In this document: positions 9,175 through 17,225 of the stretch, one piece after another
Numbering within the stretch: the first letter of the stretch is position 1
Layout of the letters: every line of letters starts with the position of its first letter
Assembly: GCA_965200005.1 (NCBI GenBank)
Contig: OZ241331.1
Location: 1,240,001 to 1,304,000 of the forward strand
DNA from: Aldehydirespirator sp965200005
GTDB lineage: Bacteria; Actinomycetota; Acidimicrobiia; Acidimicrobiales; Aldehydirespiratoraceae
Direction: 5' to 3'
Length of the DNA: 64,000 bases
Program-made: the position numbers and the translations under genes
Notes under the pieces: generated by a model
The model's database searches: none
Seen by the model: only the letters and a program-made list of their open reading frames with translations
Told to the model about the DNA's origin: nothing

Positions 9175-9717
9175 ACCGAAGATTCTCACAACATCACCGA
9201 TTAGTGCCTCCAACAGTTCCAGGAGAGCTACCGCACAAACAAAATCACCAAAGATGACATTTGGGAGTACATATACGGCGTCATGCACGCCCCCGACTGG
9301 CGCGAACGGTATAAGAACGACCTGCAACGCTCCCTACCACGAATTCCGCTAGCCGCCGATTTCGAGGCTTTTCGAGCAGCCGGCAGAGAGTTGATGGACC
9401 TACACATCGGCTACGAATCCTGCCCCGAAGACATGTCGATCACATGCTTGGTTCGTATGGATGACAATTCAAAGGTCTGGCTTGAGGTCATCGACCATCA
9501 CGATGGCTTGCTAATGCTAGCACCATGGCAGCGTCTGGCCATTGGTGACGACCCTGATACTGTGGAGTCAGCGCTTCTGCGGATTACCAGCAAGAAGATG
9601 CGTCTGAATGGCGACGAGACAATGATCGAGATCAGCCCCCGATGCCGTCTCGTGAACATTCCGCCAAGAGCGAAACGCTACACCGTCTCTGGTAGTTCCC
9701 CCCTTGAAGTGGGCTAA
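9175..9717 (+). pseudogene. C-terminal fragment of a type ISP restriction-modification enzyme
   Basis: The translated strand matches the extreme C-terminus of type ISP (single-polypeptide helicase-methylase) enzymes: 'NITD', an in-frame TAG where a Trp is expected, then 'ITKDDIWEYIYGVMHAPDW', 'RSLPRIPLAADFEAFRAAGR', 'DLHIGYE' and the terminal 'LVNIPPRAKRYTVSGSSPLE'. It ends abruptly in a stop at the point where family members continue with LEW. No N-terminal nuclease, helicase or methylase part lies upstream; 8934-9174 holds no recognisable gene. This is a relic, not a functional gene. Confidence 0.7.
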
Positions 9718-9751
9718 ACAGATAAGTAGTCGCCAAATGCTACCGGTAATG

Positions 9752-10178
9752 GACACAAACCGGCAACTAGAGAGCGTGGGTGTCAGTCGTCACGAGTTGG
9801 GTGTGAAGACCAATTGCGATGCATATGTCTATGACTTCACGCGCGAGGATCTGATCAAAAAGGTGCGCCGCCTCATTGATTCCTTCAACGGCACGCTTGA
9901 GCAGTATCTCAAGCATCCAACTCGGGACATGGTCGATTTGGTCACGGCAAATGATCGACTGGATGAGATTCAGTGGACTCATGCCCTTAAGAGTGCGCTG
10001 CGTCGCCGAGCGAAGGCTGGAGTACCGATGACTTTCGATGAGTCAAGGATTCGTGAGGTTCTGTATAGGCCGTTCACCAAGGTCTGGCTGTACGAAGATT
10101 GGGACATTCTTGCGCAGGGCAAAAAAACTGCAAAATTCTTCCCACCCGAATCTGCACACACACACACACACACACACA
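9752..10178 (+). pseudogene. Internal fragment of a type ISP restriction-modification enzyme
   Basis: Second piece of the same family, but from a part of the protein that should precede the fragment located upstream of it. It reads 'GVKTNCDAYVYDF', 'KKVRRLIDSFNGTLEQY', 'DMVDLVTANDRLDEIQWTH', 'LKSALRRR' and 'IREVLYRPFTKVWLYEDW', then 'AKFFPPES', where the frame runs into the (CA)12 tract. These segments lie between the methylase core and the target-recognition part in intact enzymes. The wrong order implies two tandem copies that lost complementary parts, or a rearrangement. Confidence 0.65.
10155..10178 (+). repeat. (CA)12 dinucleotide microsatellite
   Basis: Twelve uninterrupted CA units inside the type ISP relic. 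The upstream fragment is read in one frame (codon phase of position 10154), whereas the downstream family-like segment 'QLPFGTVATDRL' is in another. Adding one CA unit, or removing two, would join them into a single open frame ending near 10288. Such dinucleotide tracts mediate slipped-strand phase variation in R-M genes of other bacteria; here the surrounding gene is decayed, so any switch is probably a leftover. Confidence 0.9.
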
Positions 10179-10960
10179 GTCGCTGTCGGACACACTCGCC
10201 AACTCCCGTTTGGTACCGTCGCGACAGACCGTCTCTGCGACCTCTGCGTCACTGGACGCCAAGCGCGAGTCGTCCAAAGACGACTCTGATGACCAGCGGC
10301 GACCAGATGTTGACGACGAAAGATCTGTGCGGTCCGACCACGGTCAGGAGTCTCCGACAGTCCAGGGGGACAAACCCCGAGCTGTAGAAGACCCGGGGGG
10401 GGGGTCAGTAGTCCCGCATCGGGATCGGTCTTTGCAAGACTGGCAACGAACCAACCGTCGGATCTCAAGGGATTGTGGGATCACGGTCGCTTGCCGTGTC
10501 ATCCCACAGCGATCCTCACGACGAGCCCCTCCAACATGGCAGTCTTCGCAGCCCTCGTGACGGACACGTTGACAGACTTGCACGTGATGGCGCCGGGTCA
10601 GGCGTCGAGAGCGACCCCGAGTCGATTGTCGTTACGGGTGGCTCTAACCGAGGCTCAACAGATGCCGTAGTTGCTAGCGGCGCTTTGCCAGATCTAAACG
10701 TTCACCCTGCGGGGGGCAGTTCCGAAGCGATCCTGATTATGCGGGATCAGCAGTTGCCGTTCGGGCTCTCGGTGACGGGGGTGTTGAACGATCTTCACGT
10801 GACGGGCCGGCCGACGAGAGCGATTCCCCGTCGGCGAGCGTGACGATTGCCATTACGTCTCCTTCGAATGAGGCTTGCTCGGGGTTCTCGGCAGCGCTGT
10901 TCTGGCGAACTCTGCGCCGTTGGAACCCAGCAAGCTTGTCGTATCGTGCCTCTGAGCGGA
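10179..10960 (+). repeat. Degenerate ~110-bp tandem repeat array (seven units)
   Basis: Successive units start near 10179, 10286 (weak), 10404, 10512, 10625, 10730 and 10846, spaced 105-118 bp. Translated, they share a pattern of a hydrophobic strand, an S-P-S-N-like turn, F-x-A-L-x-T-D, then D-L-H-V and G/P-rich R-x-x-R: unit 3 has 'SPASGSVFARLATN..SDL', unit 4 'SPSNMAVFAALVTDTLTDLHV', unit 6 'QLPFGLSVTGVLNDLHVTG', unit 7 'SPSNEACSGFSAAL'. Units are in different frames and broken by stops, so this is not a live protein. The motif resembles the segment before 'GQCFPR' in type ISP enzymes, suggesting repeated duplication of that segment. Confidence 0.6.
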
Positions 10961-11324
10961 CCGAACTAAGACCAACTGGCAGCTTCAGCGAGATAGGGGC
11001 TGCTCAACTTTCCGGGCGTGATGCCGCGGGGATGTGGGAGGCGTGCGAGGATTTCGTGGCAATCCCCGTCAATAGCTGCTGAGTAGCGGGGGTTTGAGAA
11101 ACTTGGTTGGTTTTGTGGGTGGGTAGCTGCATAGAATTACATCTCGTTACGCAGGAGCGGGTGGAGACTCGTGGTTCGTGGGATCGGAGCACGGGCTTCA
11201 ACTGACACTTGCTCTTCACGTCGCGAAAGTCTCGGGCACACCTCTGAGCATGTGCCTACAACCCGTTTCCAAAGGTGCATTCGCAGAGCGCGTGCATCTC
11301 CGCTTTTCCAAATCGGAGTAACAT
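10961..11324. other. No gene recognised
   Basis: Between the repeat array and the next gene no frame has protein-like composition and no RNA gene or strong hairpin is seen. A GT-rich stretch around 11090-11130 (gggggtttgag, ttggttggttttgtgggtggg) is the only compositional oddity. The last 40 bp contain the ribosome site of the following gene. Confidence 0.5.
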
Positions 11325-11858
11325 ATGACAGAGACCGCAATCACATTGATGTATTTCGTGTCGTTCATATGGTTCATGTACAAGTTCGTGATTCGGATGT
11401 CTGGAGACCCTGTACGTTGGCTTCCACGTTTGACACCACATCCACTTCACTTGATGCTAAAGGCCAAGAGAGCTTCACTAAAGGCTGCAAGGGCTCAATT
11501 CGACGATCTCATGGAAGTTGGGTGTGCATCTCCGAAGTTCGCGCAGAAGCTCTCGGACACGCTGAATGCGACTATTGAAGATCTACGGTCTTGTGTGGAC
11601 GAACTGTTGGCATTCGTTGAGACAGAGGATTGGCAGTCACAGGTGGTGGATCCAGCGGCACTTGAGATAGACACCTGGAAGCTGAAGATAGAGTTGGACA
11701 AGTTGCCAGATCGTGTGGACAATTTGACTCCTGAAGACTTGCAGCCACCCGACTCATTCAAGCTTGGGGACTACAAATGGGGACTTTACGAGAGTGACCT
11801 CATGATGCGGCGACTGATCGTATCCATCAGCGGGGAGTCCTTGTTTTTGAGCCTATAG
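11325..11858 (+). CDS. Hypothetical membrane-anchored protein
   Basis: 177 aa; no family recognised. Residues 5-25 (ITLMYFVSFIWFMYKFVI) form one hydrophobic helix followed by positive residues, so the protein is probably anchored with a cytoplasmic C-terminus. The rest is charged and helix-rich ('AKRASLKAARAQFDDLMEVG', 'LSDTLNATIEDLRSCVDELL') and likely coiled. A clean GGAG lies 10 bp before ATG. Base composition is more AT-rich than the flanks. It directly follows the R-M relic, so it may be part of the same acquired segment. Confidence 0.55.
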   Translation: MTETAITLMYFVSFIWFMYKFVIRMSGDPVRWLPRLTPHPLHLMLKAKRASLKAARAQFDDLMEVGCASPKFAQKLSDTLNATIEDLRSCVDELLAFVETEDWQSQVVDPAALEIDTWKLKIELDKLPDRVDNLTPEDLQPPDSFKLGDYKWGLYESDLMMRRLIVSISGESLFLSL

Positions 11859-11894
11859 AGACCGGATGCCGAGTTAGCCAGAAGTCTCCCTAAG

Positions 11895-12422
11895 GTGGCT
11901 CGGATGAAACGGATTCCGCTGCTTGGGCAGCGAGAAGGATTGACCGAAACTCAGACGGCAGTATTTGACGCGATCGTTAAGAGCCGTGGTCAGATGCTCC
12001 GACCGTTTGAAGTATTGCTGCACGTTCCCGAGATGGCTTCGGTAGCAGGAGAGCTAGGTCATCAACTCCGCTTTGAAGGGTCGCTCACTGATCACGATCG
12101 AGAACTTGCCATCATCACGGTGGCAACCGCTCACCGGTGTGACTTTGAATGGCAGACCCACGTCGGTCTAGCTCGTGACGCCGGAGTCGCCGAGGCCACT
12201 ATCTCAGCTCTCGCCACAGGCGGCAAGTCTGACGAGATAGACCCGGCAGACACTGCCATCACAGACTTCGTGCAAGAACTTTGCGCCTCCTCAACTGCCG
12301 CAGATAACACATTCGCACGGGTGCAGCAACGATTGGGAGACGCAGGTGTGGTTGAGTTGAGCACGCTCGTGGGTTACTACACGCTGCTCGCCTACGTGAT
12401 GAACGTCGCAGGAACTAGCTGA
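11895..12422 (+). CDS. Carboxymuconolactone decarboxylase / AhpD-like protein
   Basis: 175-aa CMD-family protein. The core 'LTDHDRELAIITVATAHRCD' plus 'FEWQTHVGLARDAGV' is diagnostic. AhpD-type peroxidase partners have a C-x-x-C pair; here only one Cys (HRCDFEW) remains, with E-W-x-x-H, the pattern of the non-redox subgroup found beside CoA catabolic genes. GTG 11895 or ATG 11904 could start it; ATG is nearer to where homology starts. It is 3 bp upstream of the first MaoC-like gene and probably in its operon. Confidence 0.8.
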   Translation: MARMKRIPLLGQREGLTETQTAVFDAIVKSRGQMLRPFEVLLHVPEMASVAGELGHQLRFEGSLTDHDRELAIITVATAHRCDFEWQTHVGLARDAGVAEATISALATGGKSDEIDPADTAITDFVQELCASSTAADNTFARVQQRLGDAGVVELSTLVGYYTLLAYVMNVAGTS

Positions 12423-12425
12423 AGC

Positions 12426-12914
12426 GTGTCAACCATCACCGATGAAGCGCGACGCTGGGCACAGCGGCCGTTCGCTGAACGGACGTTCCAAGTAGGCCGC
12501 AACGACATCATGCGATTTGCCTATGCCATCGGAGCGACAGATGCGGTACACACCGACGTGTCAGCAGCAAGAACTGCTGGATACCGTGATCTGCTTGCAC
12601 CCGCGTATTTCCCATACACGCTGCGTATGCATGCATCAAACCTCACCGAGCGCCACAACCTTGAATTGGACGGATCAGCCAGCGAAGATGTCCCTCCGCT
12701 AGACACGAAACGTGCAATGGCCGGCGAAACCGAGATTGAATTTGGCAGTCCCGTGTTTGCAGGTGACGTGATTACAGTTAGTAAACGGATTGTTGACCTG
12801 TACGAGAAACACGGCCGATCCGGGACCATGGTCTTTGTCAAGACCGAGTTCAAGTACAGCAATCAGCATGATGAGATCATAATGTCTGAGCGATTCACGA
12901 GGATTTTCCGGTGA
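12426..12914 (+). CDS. MaoC-like dehydratase, N-terminal (FAS1-type) hot-dog protein
   Basis: 162-aa single hot-dog protein matching the MaoC_dehydrat_N group: 'FQVGRNDIMRFAYAIGATD' at the substrate end, 'LLAPAYFPYTL', and 'GETEIEFGSPVFAGDVITVS'. These proteins form heterodimers with a second hot-dog subunit and hydrate enoyl-CoA or mesaconyl-CoA-type thioesters. The next gene overlaps it by 4 bp and encodes such a partner. The hydratase D-x-x-x-x-H motif is not evident here and is expected in the partner. Confidence 0.78.
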   Translation: MSTITDEARRWAQRPFAERTFQVGRNDIMRFAYAIGATDAVHTDVSAARTAGYRDLLAPAYFPYTLRMHASNLTERHNLELDGSASEDVPPLDTKRAMAGETEIEFGSPVFAGDVITVSKRIVDLYEKHGRSGTMVFVKTEFKYSNQHDEIIMSERFTRIFR

Positions 12915-13366
12915 ACAACGCTACTTTGCTAGGCGCTCGACTCTCGCTACAACAGACAAATCCCAAAGTTTGTGTAGGCGATGAGATTCCAATACAGCAT
13001 CACAAACCGGATGAGATTGACCTGTTTGTGTTCAGTGCAGCATCATGGCTACTTCATCGCATTCACTTTGATGAGCCATTTGCGACCGGCCATGATGGGC
13101 ATCAGGCACTGCTAGTTCATGGCCCGCTGCAGGGAAACTGGATGTTGCAAGTTGTGCAATCATGGCTGGGGCACACTGCTAGACCTGTATCAATCACTTT
13201 CAGGCACTTGGCACCTGCATTCGTTGGTGAATCCATTTACTGCGGTGGCACTGTTACTGCTGTGAATCCTACGGCGGGCACGTTTGAAGCGAATCTGTGG
13301 GTTCGGAAGTCTGACGACATAACCACAACGACGGGAACTGCCACTTTTCTGATACCTGAGGAGTAG
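12911..13366 (+). CDS. MaoC-like hot-dog protein, partner subunit
   Basis: 151 aa; starts at a GTG overlapping the stop of the preceding gene (GTGA), a sign of translational coupling. 'IDLFVFSAASWLLHRIHFDEPFA' resembles the hydratase helix with a catalytic Asp/His, followed by 'LLVHGPLQGNWMLQ' and 'SITFRHLAPAFVGESIYCGG'. It closely resembles the C-terminal halves of mesaconyl-C4-CoA hydratase-like proteins. Together with the upstream gene it should form a heteromeric enoyl-CoA hydratase; the substrate is unknown. Confidence 0.75.
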   Translation: MNNATLLGARLSLQQTNPKVCVGDEIPIQHHKPDEIDLFVFSAASWLLHRIHFDEPFATGHDGHQALLVHGPLQGNWMLQVVQSWLGHTARPVSITFRHLAPAFVGESIYCGGTVTAVNPTAGTFEANLWVRKSDDITTTTGTATFLIPEE

Positions 13367-13627
13367 GCAGGGAAACAATTGGCTCACCACTGCCATTAGT
13401 GTCACGAAAACACTGCATCTCAACAATCCGAATAAGCTTTCCGAGGGCGCTCTAATGCCTCGCTTCTAAGTAGTTCCAGCGCCTGAAGGTGCTGCTAACT
13501 GACCAACGCACAAGTCAAACATAACGTGGAAGCTTATGCAAGTGTAAATTATATGTCGCCCGTGTGGTCTCCCAACTATGAAGACTGTTATTATTGACGA
13601 ATATTTGCTCACAGGGCGGGCTTGCCT

Positions 13628-13651
13628 ATTGGTATGCCTATGCCAGCCAAT
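13628..13651. promoter_or_regulatory. Candidate operator dyad before the GntR gene
   Basis: In the 303-bp gap upstream of the GntR regulator an imperfect palindrome ATTGG..TATGCCTATGCC..CCAAT (16 of 24 positions symmetric) ends 18 bp before the GTG start. FadR-subfamily regulators bind short dyads of the TGGT-N-ACCA kind and often autoregulate, so it is a plausible autoregulatory site. The rest of the gap is AT-richer than its flanks and holds no other feature I can support. Confidence 0.25.
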
Positions 13652-13669
13652 ACGAAAAGAGATCAGTAG

Positions 13670-14344
13670 GTGTCTAACTCTGTCGCGGGGCTTGGGTCGA
13701 AAGGTACCCGCAGCCGTCTAACTGCACACGAGTTTGTCAGAGAGACACTACCAGAAGGAATACTTGACGGAAGCATCGCCGGTGGCACTCGGCTCGTGCA
13801 GGCGGACCTAGCCGGTCAGTTGAGGGTTAGTACGACTCCCGTTCGGGAGGCACTGAGGGATCTTGCCGCCGAAGGAATGATAGAACTCGATGCTCATCGT
13901 GGCGCAACCGTCCACACGATTAGTCCTGAAAATCTCAGTGAAGTCTATGAATTGAGATGCATGCTGGAAGTCGTGGCGATCGAAAAGGCTGCCCGAAGGA
14001 TCACAGCAGATCAACTTGACGAGGTTCGTGTAATCGTTGACAGGATGCAGGCAGCAAATCTAGACACCGATTGGGTGATGCTCCATCGTGACTTTCACAC
14101 AAAGATCTACGAGGCAGCGAATTCACCTCGCCTACGCGGGATCCTGCGAAAACTCTTAGATGCCACAGTGATGTATGTGAGCGTTGCCGTGAAGTCAGCA
14201 CCTCTTGATCGTGAGCATGCCAGCGACGATCACTCCCACATCTTGAGGGCACTGGAGAACCATGACGCCCCGGGAGCTGTTGCCGCCATCAAGCACCACC
14301 TTGAGATGCCGAGAACCGTACAGAAGCTGGGCTTACGTGGTTGA
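13670..14344 (+). CDS. GntR-family regulator, FadR/FCD subgroup
   Basis: 224-aa transcription factor. The winged HTH spans about residues 18-80 with the GntR signature 'LAGQLRVSTTPVREALRDLA' and 'GMIELDAHRGATVH'. The FCD effector domain follows ('VYELRCMLEVVAIEKAARR', 'RDFHTKIYEAANSPRL', 'DHSHILRALENHD'), with the D/H/H metal-binding residues typical of acid-sensing FCD proteins. Start is GTG after AAAAGAGAT. It faces the carnitine-type catabolic genes immediately downstream and is the natural candidate for their regulator. Confidence 0.85.
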   Translation: MSNSVAGLGSKGTRSRLTAHEFVRETLPEGILDGSIAGGTRLVQADLAGQLRVSTTPVREALRDLAAEGMIELDAHRGATVHTISPENLSEVYELRCMLEVVAIEKAARRITADQLDEVRVIVDRMQAANLDTDWVMLHRDFHTKIYEAANSPRLRGILRKLLDATVMYVSVAVKSAPLDREHASDDHSHILRALENHDAPGAVAAIKHHLEMPRTVQKLGLRG

Positions 14345-14412
14345 CAATTCCGCTCCCTAATCACACACTTACCCGGCTAGTCGCCAGAATCTTGGAACTT
14401 TGGGGGGCTTGA

Positions 14413-15975
14413 GTGACGATCCAGCACACCGGGACGCAACAGACTTTGCCAGATGCGACGTCACCGCGGACGGTCGCGCTCATTGGAACGGGGGTCATCG
14501 GCTCTGGGTGGGCGGTGCGAGTGCTGGCTCGCGCACACGATGTTGTGGCCTGGGATCCTGCACTGGGAGCGGAGACTCGCCTGCGTGCAGCCGTCGAGCG
14601 GGCTTGGGGATCTGCTACCCGCCTTGGCTTGTTCCCAGGAGCTGATCCGGGTCGACTGCGCTGGGCCTCCACACCAGAGGAGGCTGTCAGCGGGGCGGAC
14701 TGGGTACAAGAAAGCGCGCCCGAAGACTTCACGATCAAAGCACCCTTGCTGGCACGCCTAGACGCGGCTGCGCCCGCTACCACGGTCATTGCCAGTAGCT
14801 CGTCTGGGCTGTTGCCGAGCGAACTCGCAGAGGGGTTGCAATATCCCGAACGACTCTTGATCGGCCATCCGTTCAATCCCGTATATCTGCTGCCACTCGT
14901 TGAGATCGTGGCCGGTCAGGCGACCAGCACTGAGGCGATTAGCGATGCCGTGTCGCACTACGACGATCTGGTCATGCATCCACTCGTGGTACGCAACGAG
15001 GTTGAGGGCTACCTGTCGGATCGCCTACAAGAAGCGTTGTGGCGCGAGAACCTGCACCTCGTCAACGATGGCATCGCTACGACCGAAGAACTAGACGCCG
15101 CCATTACCTATGGGCCCGGATTGCGCTGGGCTGCAATGGGCACAAATCTGACGTTTCATCTCGCCGGTGGTGAAGGCGGGATGCGGCACATGTTGAGCCA
15201 GTTCGGCCCGGCCTTGAAGTTGCCATGGACAAAGCTCACTGCCCCCGAACTTGACGACGATCTCATCGAAGCGATGGCTTCGGGATGTGAAGCCCAGGCG
15301 GCCGGACGCTCGATCGAGGAGCTTGAGACGTTGCGTGACGACTACCTGTTGAGCGTGATGCGGGCACTGCGACCGAGCGGCATTGGAGCGGGCCGACTCG
15401 TGGCTGAGCGGGAGGCCCGGATCTTGGCAGCCTCAGCAGCAGGATCCGCCGCTCCATGGTTGCCCGGATCGATGGTGGAATGTCCTCTGGATTGGTACCG
15501 CGCCTTCGTTGAACCTGAATGGGTCGACTACAACGGTCACATGACCGAGTCGGCCTTCCTCACTGCGTTCGGGTGGGCCAGTGACAGGCTGTTCCGCTAC
15601 ATCGGCATTGACGAGGCATACCGCTCTGCCGGTCACTCGTACTTCACGGTCGAGACTCACATCAACTACCGCCGAGACGCCCGTCTCGGCGAGCCGCTGC
15701 GGGTTACTACCCAGGTGCTTGGCAGCGACTACAAGCGGCTGCATCTGTTCCACTCGATGTATCGCGGCCACGACAGCGCAACATCAGATGCGGACTCAGA
15801 GTCCGAGTTGTTATGTACCGGCGAGCAGATGTTGCTACATGTTGACACCAAGGCTGGACGCAGCGCCCCAGTCTTGGCCGCGCCCGCTGAAGCAGTGGCT
15901 GCAATCACCGCGGCTCATGCCAGCATGCCAACGCCACCCTCAGTTGGCAGACGTATGGCCATTCCCGCTGCGTGA
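14413..15975 (+). CDS. L-carnitine dehydrogenase fused to hot-dog thioesterase
   Basis: 520-aa two-domain enzyme. Residues about 18-320 are a 3-hydroxyacyl-CoA-dehydrogenase-type Rossmann protein: NAD loop 'VALIGTGVIGSGWAVRVLA', 'ESAPEDFTIKAPLLARLDA', 'SSSSGLLPSEL', catalytic 'GHPFNPVYLLPLVEIV' and 'GPGLRWAAMGTN', all characteristic of L-carnitine dehydrogenase (carnitine to 3-dehydrocarnitine). Residues about 355-500 are a 4HBT-type thioesterase ('VEPEWVDYNGHMTESAFL' with the catalytic D-x-N-x-H). The same fusion exists in rhizobial carnitine operons, where the second domain acts on betainyl-CoA. No BKACE-type dehydrocarnitine cleavage gene is seen nearby. Confidence 0.82.
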   Translation: MTIQHTGTQQTLPDATSPRTVALIGTGVIGSGWAVRVLARAHDVVAWDPALGAETRLRAAVERAWGSATRLGLFPGADPGRLRWASTPEEAVSGADWVQESAPEDFTIKAPLLARLDAAAPATTVIASSSSGLLPSELAEGLQYPERLLIGHPFNPVYLLPLVEIVAGQATSTEAISDAVSHYDDLVMHPLVVRNEVEGYLSDRLQEALWRENLHLVNDGIATTEELDAAITYGPGLRWAAMGTNLTFHLAGGEGGMRHMLSQFGPALKLPWTKLTAPELDDDLIEAMASGCEAQAAGRSIEELETLRDDYLLSVMRALRPSGIGAGRLVAEREARILAASAAGSAAPWLPGSMVECPLDWYRAFVEPEWVDYNGHMTESAFLTAFGWASDRLFRYIGIDEAYRSAGHSYFTVETHINYRRDARLGEPLRVTTQVLGSDYKRLHLFHSMYRGHDSATSDADSESELLCTGEQMLLHVDTKAGRSAPVLAAPAEAVAAITAAHASMPTPPSVGRRMAIPAA

Positions 15976-16062
15976 GCTGCTGACGCAAGCGCCCGACATT
16001 TCATCTACGGTGCCTCGGCTTGGAGGCTGCAATAGTCCCGATGGTCGCAAAGGGAGGCAGGC

Positions 16063-17223
16063 GTGGACTTCGAGGTTGATGAGACGCAACGGTTGGTCGT
16101 TGATGTAGTTCGCTCCTTTGTCAAACAGGAGCTAGAGCCCCACGAAACCGAAGTGGAGCGCAGCGGCGAGGTGCCTGCCGATCTGGTTCAACAGATCAGG
16201 CAGCGTTCCATCAAGGCTGGCTTGTACGCAGCAAACATGCCCGTGGAGTTAGGTGGGGGAGGTCTCGATGATCTCACGCTCGCCATGGCGGAACGGGCCT
16301 TCGGCTGGACGTCATATGCCCTGCAATACATCGTGGCTCGCCCCTCGAATATCTTGCGGGCCTGCCAGGGCGGCCAAATCGAGCAGTACCTGCTGCCCAC
16401 GGTGCGCGGCGAACGTGTCGAGTGTCTTGCGATGAGCGAGCCGGATGCTGGATCTGATCTGCGAGGCATGAAGTGTCGGGCCGAACGACATGGCGATGAC
16501 TTCGTAATCAACGGCACCAAGCATTTCATCAGCCACGCAGACCTCGCCGATTATGTGATCCTGTTTGCCGCTACCGGTGTCGAAGAGTCTCCGAGAGGGC
16601 CGCGTAAGCTCATCTCATCGTTGCTAGTGGACTTCGACACTCCTGGTGTGGAGCGACTACCTGGTTACAACTGCGTATCGAATCGTGGCTACCACAATCT
16701 CATTATCAACTTCGACGACGCTCGGGTGCCCGCAGCCAACTTGCTGGGCGACGAGCACCGGGGCTTTGAGGTTGCCAACGAGTGGCTCGGCAGTACCCGG
16801 CTGCAGGTAGCGGCGGTTTGCCTAGGCCGTGCCGACCGGGCTCTATCGGTTGCGCTCGATTGGGCAGCCACACGAAAGCAGTTCGGCAGACGCATTGGTC
16901 GCTTCCAGGGCGTGTCGTTCAAGCTGGCAGACATGCGAACCCGCCTGCTCGAGGCCGAGTTGATGACCTACCGGGCAGCGTGGCTTTCCGCCCGGGGTGA
17001 GATGACCGATGCAGATGCGGCAATGGCCAAGCTGTCAGCCACCGAGATGTTGCAGTTCGTCTCAGACGAAGCGATCCAGATCCTCGGCGGGATGGGATTG
17101 ATGGACGAGTTGCCGCTGGAACGGATCTGGCGGGATGCTCGAGTTGATCGCATCTGGGACGGCACCAGCGAGATCCAGCGCCACATAGTTTCTAGGGGCA
17201 TGTTGCGCCCGCTCGGTTGCTAA
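16063..17223 (+). CDS. Acyl-CoA dehydrogenase (CaiA-like, butyrobetainyl-CoA candidate)
   Basis: 386-aa flavoprotein with the three acyl-CoA dehydrogenase domains: FAD segment 'LAMSEPDAGSDLRGMKC', 'FVINGTKHFISHADLADYVI', and C-terminal helices 'TRKQFGRRIGRFQGVSFKLA' and 'QILGGMGLMDELPLERIWRD'. The C-terminal 'DARVDRIWDGTSEIQ' has Asp where short-chain dehydrogenases carry the catalytic Glu of YEGTS; the E. coli CaiA line also departs there. GTG start after a strong AAGGGAGGC. In context it should form crotonobetainyl-CoA from gamma-butyrobetainyl-CoA and pass electrons to ETF. Confidence 0.82.
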   Translation: MDFEVDETQRLVVDVVRSFVKQELEPHETEVERSGEVPADLVQQIRQRSIKAGLYAANMPVELGGGGLDDLTLAMAERAFGWTSYALQYIVARPSNILRACQGGQIEQYLLPTVRGERVECLAMSEPDAGSDLRGMKCRAERHGDDFVINGTKHFISHADLADYVILFAATGVEESPRGPRKLISSLLVDFDTPGVERLPGYNCVSNRGYHNLIINFDDARVPAANLLGDEHRGFEVANEWLGSTRLQVAAVCLGRADRALSVALDWAATRKQFGRRIGRFQGVSFKLADMRTRLLEAELMTYRAAWLSARGEMTDADAAMAKLSATEMLQFVSDEAIQILGGMGLMDELPLERIWRDARVDRIWDGTSEIQRHIVSRGMLRPLGC

Positions 17224-17225
17224 GG

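Noticed and set aside
10155..10178. (CA)12 as part of a CRISPR or satellite element
   Set aside because: No spacers or repeated unit structure beyond the dinucleotide; it lies inside a coding relic.
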